Shown here: in pieces, positions 36,401-51,400 of the stretch
How positions within the stretch are numbered: position 1 is the stretch's first letter
How the letters are laid out: each line of letters starts with the position of its first letter
Origin: Liolophura sinensis
Taxonomy: Eukaryota > Mollusca > Polyplacophora > Chitonida > Chitonidae
Reading direction: 5' to 3'
DNA: 64,000 nucleotides
Assembly: GCF_032854445.1 (NCBI RefSeq)
Contig: NC_088295.1
Span: forward strand, 93,181,805-93,245,804
Position numbers and translations under genes: made by a program
Notes under the pieces: generated by a model
Seen by the model: the letters and a program-made list of their open reading frames with translations, nothing else
What the model was told of the DNA's origin: nothing
Databases searched by the model: none

Positions 36401-39400
36401 CTGGTGTATGACTTGTATAGCTGTGTTTGCGGGGATGTACAGCCTGGTGTGTGATTTGTATAGCTGTGTTTGCTGGGGATTTGCAGTCTGGTGTATGACT
36501 TGTATAGCTGTGTTTGCGGGGATGTACAGCCTGGTGTATGATTTGTATAGCTGTGTTTGCTGGGGATATGCAGTCTGGTGGATGACTTGTATAGCTGTGT
36601 TTGCGGGGATGTACAACCTGGTGTATGATTTGTATAGCTGTGTTTGCGGGGATGTACAACCTGGTGTATGATTTGTATAGCTGTGTTTGCTGGGGATATG
36701 CAGTCTGGTGGATGACTTGTATAGCTGTGTTTGCGGGGATGTATAGCCTGGTGTATGATTTGTAAAGCTGTGTTTGCGGGAATGTACAGCCTGGTGAATG
36801 ATTTGCAAGTTTTCCACGATATACGTGCATAGTCGTGTTGTTGGGGATATACAGCTTGGTGTATGATTTGTAAATATTCAGCGATGCACGTACATATGTT
36901 ATCGGGGAAATGTAACCTGGTGTTTTTCCTCGACAACCGTACATAGCTGTGTTTACTGAGATATAAAGCTTAGTGCAGGATTTGTTGTGTCTTCTGTAGT
37001 ACAACCCTATCTGTTGGGGTGGGGGGTGGGGTGGGGTAGGTGTTGGTGGATGGGGGAGGGGGGAGTGTTCTAAGTGGAAGATAATTCACGCTCCAGCCTT
37101 CGTGTTGTGGAGATTGTGTGTCCCAAGTCAGGAAGGTTGTGTTTCCCGAGCCTATGAAGGTTGTGTGTCCCGAGCCTATGAAGGTTGTGTGTCTGAATGA
37201 CTTATCACAGACGCCCATGACGTTTGTGTGTCCGTCGTGAAGGCTGTGTCTCTCAATTCGTAGACAGCTCATTAGCTGTTTTCATCTCACGAATGCTTTA
37301 CGTCTGTGTCCAAGTGACTGATTTTTCCAATTCAGTTACGCGTGCAAGCTCAATCAACTCACTGTTTCCAGCTCATGAAATTTATATTTCCACTCTAACA
37401 AACTAATTGCTTCCAGTTCAAGACAATTATTCGTCCAAACTGAACCAAACGGTGAATTTTTCACGTCACAAAAGTTTTATGCAAGTGTTCAATCAACTGA
37501 CGAATACCATAAATGAAAAAAACCTCCGTAATATAAATGAATGATGGCATACCACAAATCAATCAAATGAGGCATATTGCCTCTCTCTAGATCAGGTCAG
37601 ACAGTCTCAATCGTTAAACAATCCACATCACCAACAGTGATGCGTAAAAACATCTATCTGTTTTAACAGTTGGTACGCCAGAACAAACATCGCCGACCCG
37701 AATCTCCGGTCCGCGCAAGCCGTCAACTCCATCAGACAGTACTACGCCTTTCTACTGAATGAGGTACGTTTGTGTTGGGATAAAGAATGGAATAGTCACA
37801 TTAGCATCCTTCATCAAGCTATCATTGGGTGGCTTGAATCTCTACTCTGTCTGGAACAAGTGTTTGGGTGTGGCAAAAATCTGTAATCTGTGTAGACTTA
37901 TCAAGTGTGTTATACCTAGTGGCAAGGTAACATCAAGTGTATGGGCCATGCTAGAAGCTGTAATCTGTGTAGATTTATCAATTGTGTCATACCCCGTGGC
38001 AAGGTAACATCAGGTGTATAGGTCATGCTAGAAGCTGTAATCTGTGTAGACTTATCGAGTGTGTCATACCCCGTGGCAAGGTAACATCAAGTGTATGGGC
38101 CATGCTAGAAGCTGTAATCTGTGTAGACTTATCAAGTGTGTTATACCCCGTGGCAAGGTAACATCAGATGTATGGGCCATGCTAGAAGCTGTAATCTGTG
38201 TAGATTTATCAAGTGTGCTGTACCCCGTGGCCGGGCAACTCTCGGTTTTATGTTTCATGGTAGAATCTATAATATTTGAACAACTTTCAAAATCGTTGGG
38301 GCCATAATGGCAAGTTAGCACTAAATAACTATCAGTTTGTGGTTTATTGATATTTTCAGTTAATCATTTTTTGTCACACAAAAACTATGAGTACTTTATT
38401 TGTACTGATATCCTTTAGCCTGTCCATATATTTAATATGTATTTTATATGGGTATATAATATATGGGTATTATTATGGGTATATTATATGGGTATTTTCA
38501 AAAACTTACAGATGGACCTACGGTACAGAAACAAAATGAGGACGACATAGCGTTTCGTAATTAAGTATGCTGGAATATACGTCTCAGAGGTAAGAAAACG
38601 GGGATATGGTCATTTCCGTTTTTAGTTAGTAGAGATTTAGCCTTAAGGTAAATGCCGAGTCTCCACTTGGACAACTTCAAGAGACCCTTACCCATGTGCT
38701 GTGCCCAAAAATAATTATCTCTTGACGAATGAGATCGCATGTTCAAATCCAGCTCTCGCTGGCTAAACTGTTGCGTTGCAGGGGGGTTGTGAACGTTTTG
38801 ACGAAGTGTATGAGTTTTCTCTGAACTTTAACCAAAAATAAACCTGAAGGTTGTCGCATAAGTGAAATGTCCTTGAGTGCGGTATGAAACAGGGACCACC
38901 TAAATAAGTGAAACAAATTTCACAACACAAAGGAAGGGAGATAACTCTCCCCTTTGACATGCACTTACATTTCACCGGTTTCGCGTGACCATTTGCCAGC
39001 TATCACGCTTGTCTTCACGGGTCTGGTTTTACTCTTTATGATGTACGTCTTAACTTTTGTAGATTAGTTACTCATGTACATGTTTCGGTGGCCCGAACAA
39101 AGTCTGCAAGTCATATTACTCGTATTTTTATATATTTGTTCATGTGCCAGTATTGTTAAAACCTATTAATGTTACATGTAATTTAAACTGGGAAAGCTGG
39201 GCAGTGTTATGGATCATACAGAATAAATCAGGGGTGAGAGCACCCGAACTGTAATCTAACCTTTTTACACCGTGACTCTAGTTTAGGTCAAAACTTACAT
39301 CACGGTTTAAACACTACAACCGTACGAGTTTCGCCATATACATGACCTGAAATCGAAGATTACAAAATTCCGAAATTTTTCTTCTAATCATTTCTTAACA

Positions 39401-42400
39401 TAAACGTTTGCTCGTTATCATTAATAAAACTGGCAAAAAAAAAAAAGAAAAAACGGTTTTATATCCACTAATAAGCTGATTTACGGTCTGTCTCGCGTAA
39501 TATGTACTTGAGAGTGGATAACTTACTGGGCAGCAATCCGGCTACAATACAGTACATGGGGACTGAATGTGCACCATTGAAATGGCTGTTTTCTTATCGA
39601 AACCACGGACAAAAGGACACCTGCAAGCCGAAAGTAATAACAAACACCTGGTAGGAGCAGTATAAACATCACAAAAGCTGTAGGCACATGACAATAGCAG
39701 CAGACACGTGACAAAAGCTGAAGAGACGTGATAGTAACAGTAGACACGTGACAATGGCACTAAGCATAATAATAAACAGTTAAAGGTGTTATACAATAAC
39801 TTTGCCAGGGTCCACGCTACTAGCCTTTTGCCACTTCTGGTAGCCTAATGTTTATAAAGTTTATGCTAATGGGAAAAAAGCAAAAAAAAAAAAAAATTGG
39901 CAGGAATTAACTGAATTTGAACCATAGGCGACTAGATACAATGTCCATTGAGGCTTGTGTGTAGATAGTTGCTCTCAGATAGCTGTGCTGGCTCAATGTG
40001 TAGCTGTCGAGGACAGCAAATAAGGGCATCAACTCCACACGCTTTGCATAAATTGTATGCTGAATAGTAGAAATAAGAACGAAAAAAGAAGAAAAAATGG
40101 AATGGAATATACTGGATTTGAACCCTAGACTGCCAGAAATGATTTACAATGGATCTAGTTCTGAAGACAAGTACTGAGATTAGGAGCCGTTGATCTCCTG
40201 CTGATAGCGGAGAACAAAAGACAAACAGAATACATTGTTGCAAAGTCGATGTCCGTTCCCACGGCAAACAGCAGTGACAAGTTTCGTGCTGCCTTGCATA
40301 AATCTCGCATGTTAAATTATGGAGAAAAAAAATTCAGAAAAGTTTAATGGCAATTACATGAAAACCACAACTCAAACTGGAAAAATTTGAAATTCATAAT
40401 CCTAATATCAAGGTATTCTCCTAAAGGTTTTTATTTGGTACAATTGTACAATGAGTTGACATGCTTTTGAACTTACTTCATTGGCCAGTCACAGCCTAAT
40501 TTGCATATCAAACTCAATAAAATTCAAAACTGCCGCTAAATCAAGTGACTGGCTGAAAGACACAAAACGTCAAAATTTGTTTTATATCTTTGTTATTAAA
40601 ATTCCAAATTTTGGAGTTTTTCGGATTTACCAGTTTCCGAGATATTACAATTTTACGAGCTGACTAAAAGTAATAAAAATCCGAACGATTTCTAGTGGTG
40701 TCCCGCTAGGATAGCCTGGACCCCTGATAATGCGAACGATTTCTAGTGGTGTCCCGCTAGGATAGCCTGCACCCCTGATAATGCGAACGATTTCTAGTGG
40801 TGTCCCGCTAGGATAGCCTGCACCCCTGATAATGCGAACGATTTCTAGTGGTGTCCCGCTAGGATAGCCTGGACCCCTGATAATGCGAACGATTTCTGGT
40901 GGTGTCCCGCTAGGATAGCCTGGACCCCTGATAATGCGAACGATTTCAGGAGATGTCCGGCTAAAATAGCCTGCAACCCTGCTAATCCAAAAGATTTCTG
41001 GAGGTGTCCCTTTAGAACAGCGTGGACCCCTGATAATCTGAACGATTTCTGGTGGTGTCCCGCTAGAACAGCGTGGACCCGTGATAATCCGAACGATTTC
41101 TGGAGGTGTCCGCTAGGATAGTGTGGACCTCTAATAATATCGGGTACATGGCAACAGTAATATAGTGACGAGCAGTAGAAACGAGACAGTATCAGTGGGC
41201 ATGTGACAATAACAGTAGATCTTTGGCAACACCAGTGAACATGTGACAATAGCAGTAGACACTTGACAACACCAGTGAACATGTGACAATAGCAGTAGAC
41301 ATTTGACAACATCAGTGAACGTGTGACAATAGCAGAGGGAACGAAGCAATAGCAGTGGGCATGCAACAATAACAGATGTCCGTGTCTCGACGAAAGCAGA
41401 AAATAGTGTCTGAGACTGAGTGAAATGCACGGTGGGTACGATTGTGGGTTAACAGGAAGAAGCGACATCCCCGTGGACCACTGGTATGGCTACGACCAAT
41501 CCCGATGACCAAGAACGGCCGTTTGTTGAGTCTGGTGCGGCTCTGTCTTCGTTTCGAGACTGGCGTCAGAACAACTTTACCTCACCTTCAAGTGATCACA
41601 CCATGCTGTTTACTAAGTAAGTGCACGATCAGAAAGTATGCATCTTTACTTAATCAAGCTAGGAATGCCCGACATCATCTATCTTGATATACTGAGCCAT
41701 ATTTACTCTTCAAAGCCCTGAACATTTCGGCATAAACATGCATAATTCATGGTCCACTCAAATTCCACCTTATTTACTGATACTGACAGGAATTCAAAAC
41801 AGCATGGGATGTGGCGAGAAGTGAGAAGTAGGACTTTGCGGTATATGGAATAAATTTATTTCACTCTAAGCCTATAAGTGCTAGCGCAAAAAATAGTCGT
41901 GCTCATTGACGTGTTAACGGCTAGCAAGGGGGTGGTTATTTTGAGGCAAAATAGATTTGAAAGAAATTAGTGTGGAAACAACAACAACATAGGCTACATC
42001 GATAGGCTTTTCGGTCTCTTTCGCTATCACCGGTATTTGCCGGATAGCATAGTGACTTTCGGCTGCCTGTTCGTTTCATGGCACTGCTTATTAGCATACA
42101 TGCTTTTGCTTCGAAATAAGGAAGTACACACTTATAAGAGACGATCAATGATTGGCTAAAATGTCCTTGCGAAAGTACTCGTGGAATGAATTTACTGACA
42201 TGAAAATAGTGTAGGTGTTTTCTCCTTGAACTTTTCCAAAATTTTAATAACCATTTAAAATAACCAGTAGAAAAACCTTTTCTGTGGAAAATAGGCTATC
42301 TGATGCTGTTTTGGACACGGATTCTGAATATGGAATTTATGCAAAACCCGAAGTGACATCCTCAAAACAGGAAGCAGGTATTCCTCCTTAACAAATGAAG

Positions 42401-45400
42401 CTAGAGTGACGGTCTAAAGGCTTAACATCATCCGAAGCCAAGGAGACAAATTTTACATCACCGAAAGTGACGTCATCAAACCGGAAGTAGGACAGTCTGA
42501 ACATAAAACCACAGTTTTTTGCATGTTTCAAAATTACAAAACTTATGAAGCTAAAATGACAGGGCTGAGATACGTGAAGCATAGGTTTATACTAGACATC
42601 TAGATGAACTTTGGCTAGCACTAATTAGAGTGTCCACAGTCACCTGACCGTGAATCGTACGTTTATACCAGACCTCTAGATGAACTTTGGCTAGTACTAA
42701 TTAGAGTGTCCACAGTCACCTGACCGTGAATCGTACGTTTATACTAGACCTTTAGATGAACTTTGGCTAGCACTAATTAGAGTGTCCACAGTCACCTGAC
42801 CGTGAATCGTACGTTTATACTAGACCTTTAGATGAACTTTGGCTAGCACTAATTAGAGTGTCCACAGTCACCTGACCGTGAATCGTACGTTTATACTAGG
42901 CCTTTAGATGAACTTTGGCTAGCACTAATTAGAGTGTCCACAGTCACCTGACCGTGAATCGTACGTTTATACTAGGCCTTTAGATGAACTTTGGCTAGCA
43001 CTAATTAGAGTGTCCACAGTCACCTGACCGTGAATCGTACGTTTATACTAGATCTCTAGATGAACTTTAGGTAGCACTAATTAGAGTGTCCACAGTCACC
43101 TGACCGTGAATCGTACGTTTATACTAGGCCTTTAGATGAACTTTGGCTAGTACTAATTAGGGTGTCCACAGTCACCTGACCGTGAATCGTACGTTTATAC
43201 TAGACCTTTAGATGAACTTTGGCTAGTACTAATTAGAGTGTCCACAGTCACCTGACCGTGAATCATACGTTTATACTAGACCTATAGTTGAACTTTGGCT
43301 AGTAATAATTTGGGTATCCTCATTCACCTGACCGGGAGGCCATTTTGAATTGAGACGAAAACATTTGAGAGTCAGTATCTCCAGAACCTAAAAGTCCAAC
43401 TGACTTCAAATTTAGCACACGTAACAAGCCTTCCAAGCAGGATATTGGTGAAGAAAAAAAATGCAATGTGTGAGAAAATTAGGTTTTAGCCTATAGAGCA
43501 AAAGTGAACCAAATTTTTGTTTAATTTGAAGATTTTAAGCGGGTTACCTGACGTAGTTTGACGTCCGGATCGCAAAACTGGTCTTATTTCTTTCACAGGA
43601 GTATAGTTTTGTCACAAGTTGCTGTCAAAGTGCAAATTGTATTGATGGCTTGGAAAAAATGTTCTTTCTAATGAAATTGTTGTAATTGTCTTTGCAATGA
43701 CGTTATTCTGTTTGTCTTTTTGTTTAGGGCTATGAGCAGAAAATCAAATTGACATTATTGTTCTGCTAGTCGATTAGGTTTAGAATCAGCTTTGAAACAA
43801 TGTGTTCTTCTTAGTATTGACTGCCTGCAGTAGATCAAACGTGCAATCCAAGAGCGCCGGTATAAATATTTGATTATCATATATCCTTTATTTTCTTTGT
43901 TTGTTTAATTAATTATATTGTAAGTGTTTAAATATTTTTATTATATTTTTGTATGGGAATGGCATTCGGCATATGAAAAAAAATTGACGGTTCGCAATTT
44001 ATGAGCAGTTTTACTTCTCAGTTTCATTAGGTAGAGTTCGAATCCCACTGATATCGATAATTATTTTATGGAGTTTTTGAATTGTCTTATCAAAACGGGA
44101 AAGTTTGTATGTCCTTTACAAATACTCTACAATTCCATGGGACTATCCCTATTCGTTATTTCGCTGCATGGAAACAGAATTGATTTAACCAGAAATGAAT
44201 TCTACCAGTGGAGTATCCTGAATGAGAGAAATGCTGTTCACTAGGAGCGCTTTTGTTCTGACGATCCGCAGAACTGTCACGATATGGCATGAAGGATTCA
44301 TTTCCAATAAATGCTCGTCTTATTCATCCACATAACTATCTGTTTGACTATCCGCAGAAGTAAACACCTGTCTAAATATCCACAGAAGTAAACACCTGTC
44401 TAAATATTCACATAAGTAACCGCCTGTCGAAATATCCACAGAAGTAACCGCCTGTCGAAATATGAACACAAGTAACCGCCTGTTGAAATATCCACACAAG
44501 TAACCGCCTGTCCAAATATCCACATAAGTAACCACCTAAATATCCACAAAAGTAACAACCTGTCTAAATATCAGCATAAGTAACCAGTTTCTAAATATCC
44601 ACATAAGTAACCGCCTGTCTAAATATTCATACAAGTAACCGCCTGTCCAAATATCCACAGAAGTAACCACCTGTCCAAATATCCGTATAAATAACTAGTT
44701 GTCTAAATATCCGCATAAGTAACCGCCTGTCCAAACATCCACATAAGTGACCGCCTGTCTAAATATTCACACAAGTAACTGCCTGTCCAAATATCCACAC
44801 AAGTAACCACCTGTCTAAATATCCGCATAAGTAAGCATCTGTCTAAATATCCGCATAAATAACCGCCTGTCTAAATATCCGCATAAGTAACCAGTTGTCT
44901 AAATATCCACACAAGTAACCGCCTGTCTAAATATTCACACAAGTAACCGCCTGTCCAAATATCCACAGAAGTAACCGCCTGTCTAAATATCCACACTAGT
45001 AACCACCTGTCTAAATATCCATATAGGTAACCACCTGTCTTTTCATTCACACAACTATCCACCTGTCACTCCATCCACACGACAGCCTGACCACACGACT
45101 ATCGACAGAAGTAACCACCTGTCTAAAAATCCACATTTCTACCTGCCTTTACATCCACAGAACTATTTATCTGATCATCCACAAAACTGTGTCTCTCCAT
45201 TCACACAGCTGTCTGTTCGGCTATTCACATAAGCAACTGCCCGTCTAAATATTCACAAATCTGCCTGTCTTTACATGCACTGAACTATCAGTCTGATCAT
45301 CCACAAAACGGTGTCTCTCCATCCACACGACTGTTCGATTGTCAGCAGTACTGTATATTTTAGCATCCGCATAACTGTGTATCTTAGCTTCACCATAACC

Positions 45401-48400
45401 GTGTCTTAACATCCACATACCTGCGCGTCTCAGCATTCAGATAATTTCCTGTCTTAGCATCCACATAAGTGCGTGTCTTAGCATTCACACAACTGCGTGT
45501 CCTAACATCCACACAACTGCGTGTCTTGGCATCCACAAAACTACGTGTCTTAGCATCCACAAAACTATGTGTCTTAACGTCCACATAACTGCGTGTCTTG
45601 GCATCCAGATGACTGTTTGTCATAGCATCAAGATAACTGCGTATCATAGCATCCTCCTAACTGCCTGTCTTAGCATCCACATAATTACGTATCTTAACAT
45701 CCAAATAACTACGTGTCTTAGCATCCACATGAATTTCATACACATTTGACAATCCACATAACTATTCACATTTTGACACTTTTGTGTTTTCCAATGGCTT
45801 GTTTGGCTGTCTAACATCATGTATGTTCATTAACATGACGGCATGTCCAAATACCTACCTGTTTATGTGTATGCCTTTCTCTTTGCTCATCCACATGCCT
45901 ACCTGTTTGGCCATCCAAATGCCTACCTGTCTGCTCATCCACATACCTACTTGTCTGTTCATCCGCCTGACGGCATGTCTGCTCATCCAGATACTACCTG
46001 TCTGTTTATGTGCATGCCTGTTTGCTCATCCAAATGCCTACCTGTCTGCTCATCCACAGACCTACCTGTCTGTTCATTTGCATTCCTACAGGCAGTTTGC
46101 TCATCCAAATACCTACCTGTCTGCTCATCCACAGACTTACCTGTCACATTTATGTGCATTCCTACAGTCAGTTTGCTCATCCACATGCCTGCCTGTTTGC
46201 TCATCCACATGCCTACCTGTTTGCTCATCCACATGCCTACCTGTTTGCTCATCCACATGCCTACCTGTTTGCTCATCCACATGCCTGCCTGTTTGCTCAT
46301 CCACATGCCTACCTGTTTGCTCATCCACATGACTACCTGTTTGCTCATCCACATGCCTGCCTGTTTGCTCATCCAAATGCCTACCTGTTTGCTCATCCAC
46401 ATGCCTACCTGTTTGCTCATCCACATGACTACCTGTTTGCTCATCCAAATGCCTACCTGTTTGCTCATCCACATGCCTGCCTGTTTACTCATCCACATGC
46501 CTGCCTGTTTGCTCATCCAAATGCCTACCTGTTTGCTCATCCACATGACTACCTGTTTGCTTATCCACATGCCTACCTGTTTGCTCATCCACATGCCTAC
46601 CTGTTTGCTCATCCACATGCCTACCTGTTTGCTCATCCAAATGCCTACCTGTTTGCTCATCCACATGACTACCTGTTTGCTCATCCAAATGCCTACCTGT
46701 TTGCTCATCCACATGACTACCTGTTTGCTCATCCAAATGCCTACCTGTTTGCTCATCCACATACCTGCCTGTCTGTTCGTCCACATGCCTATTTGTCTGT
46801 TTATCAAAATGCCTACCTGTCTGGCCATCTACCTGATGGTATGTCTACACATCCACATGCTACCTATCACATGACGGTATGTCTGGTCATCCACATGCCT
46901 ACCTGTCTCTTTATCCATATGCTTATCTGTCTGCTCATCCACCTTCCTACCTGTCTGGTTATCGACACACCTACCTGTCTGTTCATCCACATGCCTACCT
47001 GTCTCATGACAGTTTGTCTGTTTATCCAGATGCCTACCCGCCTATTCATCCACATGCCCACCTGTCTCTCTAACCACATGCCTACCTGTCTCTTTGTTCA
47101 CATGCCTACCCGTCTGCTCATCCCCATGCCCGCCTGTTTTAGTATGGTATGACTGCCCTTCTACATGCCTGCTTGTGTAGTTATCCACATGCCTACTTGT
47201 GTAGTCATCATGTCTGGTCATCCACATGTCTGCCTGTCTAGTCATCCACATTCCTACCTGTCTGGACATCTACCTAACAGCATGTCTGCTTATTCACATG
47301 CATATTCATCCACATGCCCATCCACATGCATACCTTATACAATGACGGCATGTCTTGTCATCCAAATGACAACATGTCTGGTTATCCAAATGACGGCATG
47401 TCTGCTCATCCACCCGAAGGCATGTCTGCTCGTCCATCTGATGGTATGTCTTTCATCCACATGACGGCATGTCTGCCCCTTCCACATGTTTGCCTACCTG
47501 ATCATCCACATATCTGCCGGTCTGCACTTCCACGCGGAGGTAAGCCTGCTCATCCTTATGCCAGCATGCCTGGAAATCTTCGGATAGGAGTAGAAACGTC
47601 CTTCTTTGACTAATAATATATTTTTTGGACACTTGATCAGATCTCTTCTCCAGTCCTTCTATTTAGTAGCTAGTTCATTGTCATACATGTATAATGTAAC
47701 TCCTTGTGTTCTTTCAGGGCCGACCTAACTCGAGATGGCTCTACAACAAATGCAGGTTAGTTTGCAGTGTAGTGCACAGCAATTTCCAGTGCTGTCATAT
47801 TTTCTTGCATGTCTGTTAAACTAAATCCTATGATAACGATGTATGACTGATCTATTACTAGTTCTACTGACACGTTATTTTTTCAACTTTAAGGAAAAGA
47901 AAGCTAATGCTACAGACAGCTAACGCTTAGATTTTGTTAGCAGAAACGTAGAGAGTTGCAAAGCCATCTGGACTTGAAAAGAGGGCTACGCTTGAAACCA
48001 CTGTCCTCACTTAGTGTTTCTTTCAGAATGGATGACTTGAAAATAGCATTACGCTTGAAACCACCGCCCTCCTTTAGAGTTTCTGTCAGAATGGCTAAAT
48101 TATAAATAGGGTTACGCTTGAAACCACCGCCCGTTACTTATTGTTTTTGTCAGTCTGATTGAAGTGTAAAGAGGGCTAAGCTTGAAACCACTGCCCTCCT
48201 TTAGAGTTTCTGTCAGAATGGCTAAATTATAAATAGAGTTACGCTTGAAACCACTGCCCTCCTTTAGAGTTTCTGTCAGAATGGCTAAATTATATATAGG
48301 GCTACGCTTGAAACCACCGCCCGTTACTTATTGTTTTTGTCAGTCTGATTGAACTGTAAAGAGGGCTAAGCTTGAAACTACTGCCCTCCTTTAGAGTTTC

Positions 48401-51400
48401 TGTCAGAATGGCTAAATTATAAATAGGGCTAAGCTTGAAACCACTGCCCTCCTTTAGAGTTTCTGTCAGAATGGCTAAATTATAAATAGGGTTACGCTTG
48501 AAACCACCGCCCTCACTTAGTGTTTCTGTCAGTCTGATTGAACTGTAAAGAGGGCTAAGCTTGAAACCACCGCCCGTTACCTAGTGTTTCTGTCAGGCTG
48601 ACTGAACTGTATAGAGGCCTACACTTGAAAGCACCACCATCAGTTGGTGTTTCTGCCAGAATGGCTAAATTGCAAAGAGGCTTACGTTTGAAACCGCCGC
48701 CCTCACTTAGTGTTTCTGTCAAAATGGCTAACAGTTGGTTACAGTACAATTATTCGACCGAGGCTGCAGTTTTTTTTATTAAACCAAGTGCTATGATCTG
48801 ACATTTAACCCTTGTGAACAGCTTATGAACTTTTCACATTATTTTTTATCTGCAGGTCTGGCGTTCGTTGGTGGTGCATGTACAGTTAATGCCGTCTCCA
48901 TAAACGAAGATAAATTTAATTTTGTGACTGTTACAATAGCTGCACACGAGCTAGGACATAAGTAAGTATACAGCTGCCACTCGAACTACTCCATCTTAGC
49001 AGAAAGCTTGTTTAACGTGGACACTTTTCAGAAGTGCCGACGGCCACTTGACTACTCAGAAACCACTCTCAGCCATCAAGGTGTGTATATGTATGACGTT
49101 CAATTCGCCCGGGTAGAACCATACCTGTGCAGGTTTCTCATGATATCACCTGTGTATATGCAGTCTTTGTTAAGTAGACGCATAACCCGTCAGTGCTTCC
49201 TGAGTCTGTGTATTGTAGAGGATCCTCCTTATCAGTTGTTATATAAATTACGTGAATAGGTCAGACAAATGTGTGTTCGTCGTATTTGGAATAATAAACG
49301 CATTGTGATAAAAGAAATACTCACATTCCCACATGGTGTGATCTTTCTACAATTCTCGGTGAGGTATCTGAGAGGTCAGGATCTATGTCTATGGTCTATC
49401 TGAGAGGTCAGGATCTATGTCTATGGTCTATCTGAGAGGTCAGGATCTATGTCTATGGTCTATCTGAGAGGTCAGGATCTATGTCTATGGTCTATCTGAG
49501 AGGTCAGGATCTATGTCTATGGTCTATCTGAGAGGTCAGGATCTATGTCTATGGTCTCTCTCTTGCAATTCCAGTTTGGGAGCAGGGCACGACGGTGATG
49601 GAAATGCCTGTGATCCAAGCGATTACTATATCATGGCGCCATCTAGTGGAGTAAGAACCGGGGATGCGGCACGGAATCAGTGGTTCTTCACTGACTGTTC
49701 TGTGGACTATTTCAGAACATACGCGTCTTCACTGTAAGTATCAACCTTAATCTGGGAATTGTTTCATAGCTACAATGTACAAAAGGCAGATAACTGAGGC
49801 CTCCAACCCTGTTGGCCATTTTTAATTTCCCAATCCTTGGTCTCTCGGACAGGTTGTCAACTTACCAGTTTGAAGGTCTGAGGACTGATTATTCTTCAGT
49901 AGTTTCATCTGAAGGTCTCAGGTCTAAGCAGTCTCAAGAACACTCTCACCTGTCTGTTGTGTAAATAACTTCTCCCTACTAACAATTGCCGCTCCCTGAC
50001 ATCTGGATGTCAAGGTTACTGCTGTTCTATACCACCCAGTCTGTACAGTCACAAAGTAAATGTTGCGAACTGAAAGGAACTCGTTTGTTGAACTATTGCC
50101 GAATACATGTGAGGAACACATCCCACTGATATTAATGTACGCTGGAAGTGCTTAAATCAAGGTTAACCTAGAGATTAAAGTGAATGTAAAATCAAATAGG
50201 AATCTTCCACATTGAGTGAGCCTTATCTCTAATGTCAAAGCTGGCAAAGAATGAAATCTTGTCTCATAATAAAATGAAACCTAAATATACTAACAAGACA
50301 CAGAGTGAAAGAGTTAGAAAAGTATGAAATAGATGTGTCTTACAATGGACAGAAATGTGAAAAAGGACCATTTATTGCGGAAAACTTCATTTATAGCGCG
50401 TGCTCATTTAATATAGTATATTGTAATTCAGATGTTTTGGACAACTGCGGAATGAATTGCGGAGAAATTACAAACTGTCTTCTCAGAGCATGACGTTCTT
50501 ACTGAACTTGTATCTGACAATGACCCTTAATGGCCCTCTAAGTTGTTTCAGGACTTCTCGAAGATCAACAATGTTCACCATGTCCAATCTCCACCATTCT
50601 ATCCCAGCCAAATGGTCAAACAGAAGGCTTTGTTGGGACATTGAAACGAGCAATGGAATCTAGACAGGATCAGAAGGCTTCTTGGAATCAGAAGATATCA
50701 GAATCCTTGCTATCCTACAGAGCTACGCCACACAGTACCACCAAGCGAACACCAGCTGAACTACTTCTGGGTAGAAACCTTAGAACCAGACTCGATGTCG
50801 TAGAGAGCTTCGCCCCATAGTACCACCAAGCGAACACCAGCTGAAATATGGAATACTTCTGGGTAGCAATATTAGAACCAGACTCGATGTCGTAGAGAGC
50901 TTCGCCCAATAGTACCACCAAGCGTACACCAGCTAAATTAGTTCATGGTAGAAACCTTAGAACCAGACTTGATGTCGTAGAGAGCTTCGCCCCATAGTAC
51001 CACCAAGCGAACACCAGCTGAAATATGAAATACTTCTGGGTAGCAATATTAGAACCAGACTCGATGTCGTAGAGAGCTTCGCCCCATAGTACCACCAAGC
51101 GAACACCAGCTAAATTAGTTCATGGTAGAAACCTTAGAACCAGACTTGATGTCGTAGAGAGCTTCGCCCCATAGTACCACCAAGCGAACACCAGCTGAAA
51201 TATGAAATACTTCTGGGTAGCAATATTAGAACCAGACTCGATGTCGTACAGAGCTTCGCCCCATAGTACCACCAAGTGTACACCAGCTAAATTAGTTCAT
51301 GTTAGAAACCTTAGAACCAGACTTGATGTCGAGCACAACTAAGCCCCATAGTACCATCAAGCATACACCAGCTGAACTACTTCTGGGTAGAAACCATAGA

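Noticed and set aside
45783-47152. Long frames of MPTCLLIH and DEQTGRHV type
   Set aside because: Products of a 24-bp repeat open on both strands, inside an intron of the metalloprotease gene.
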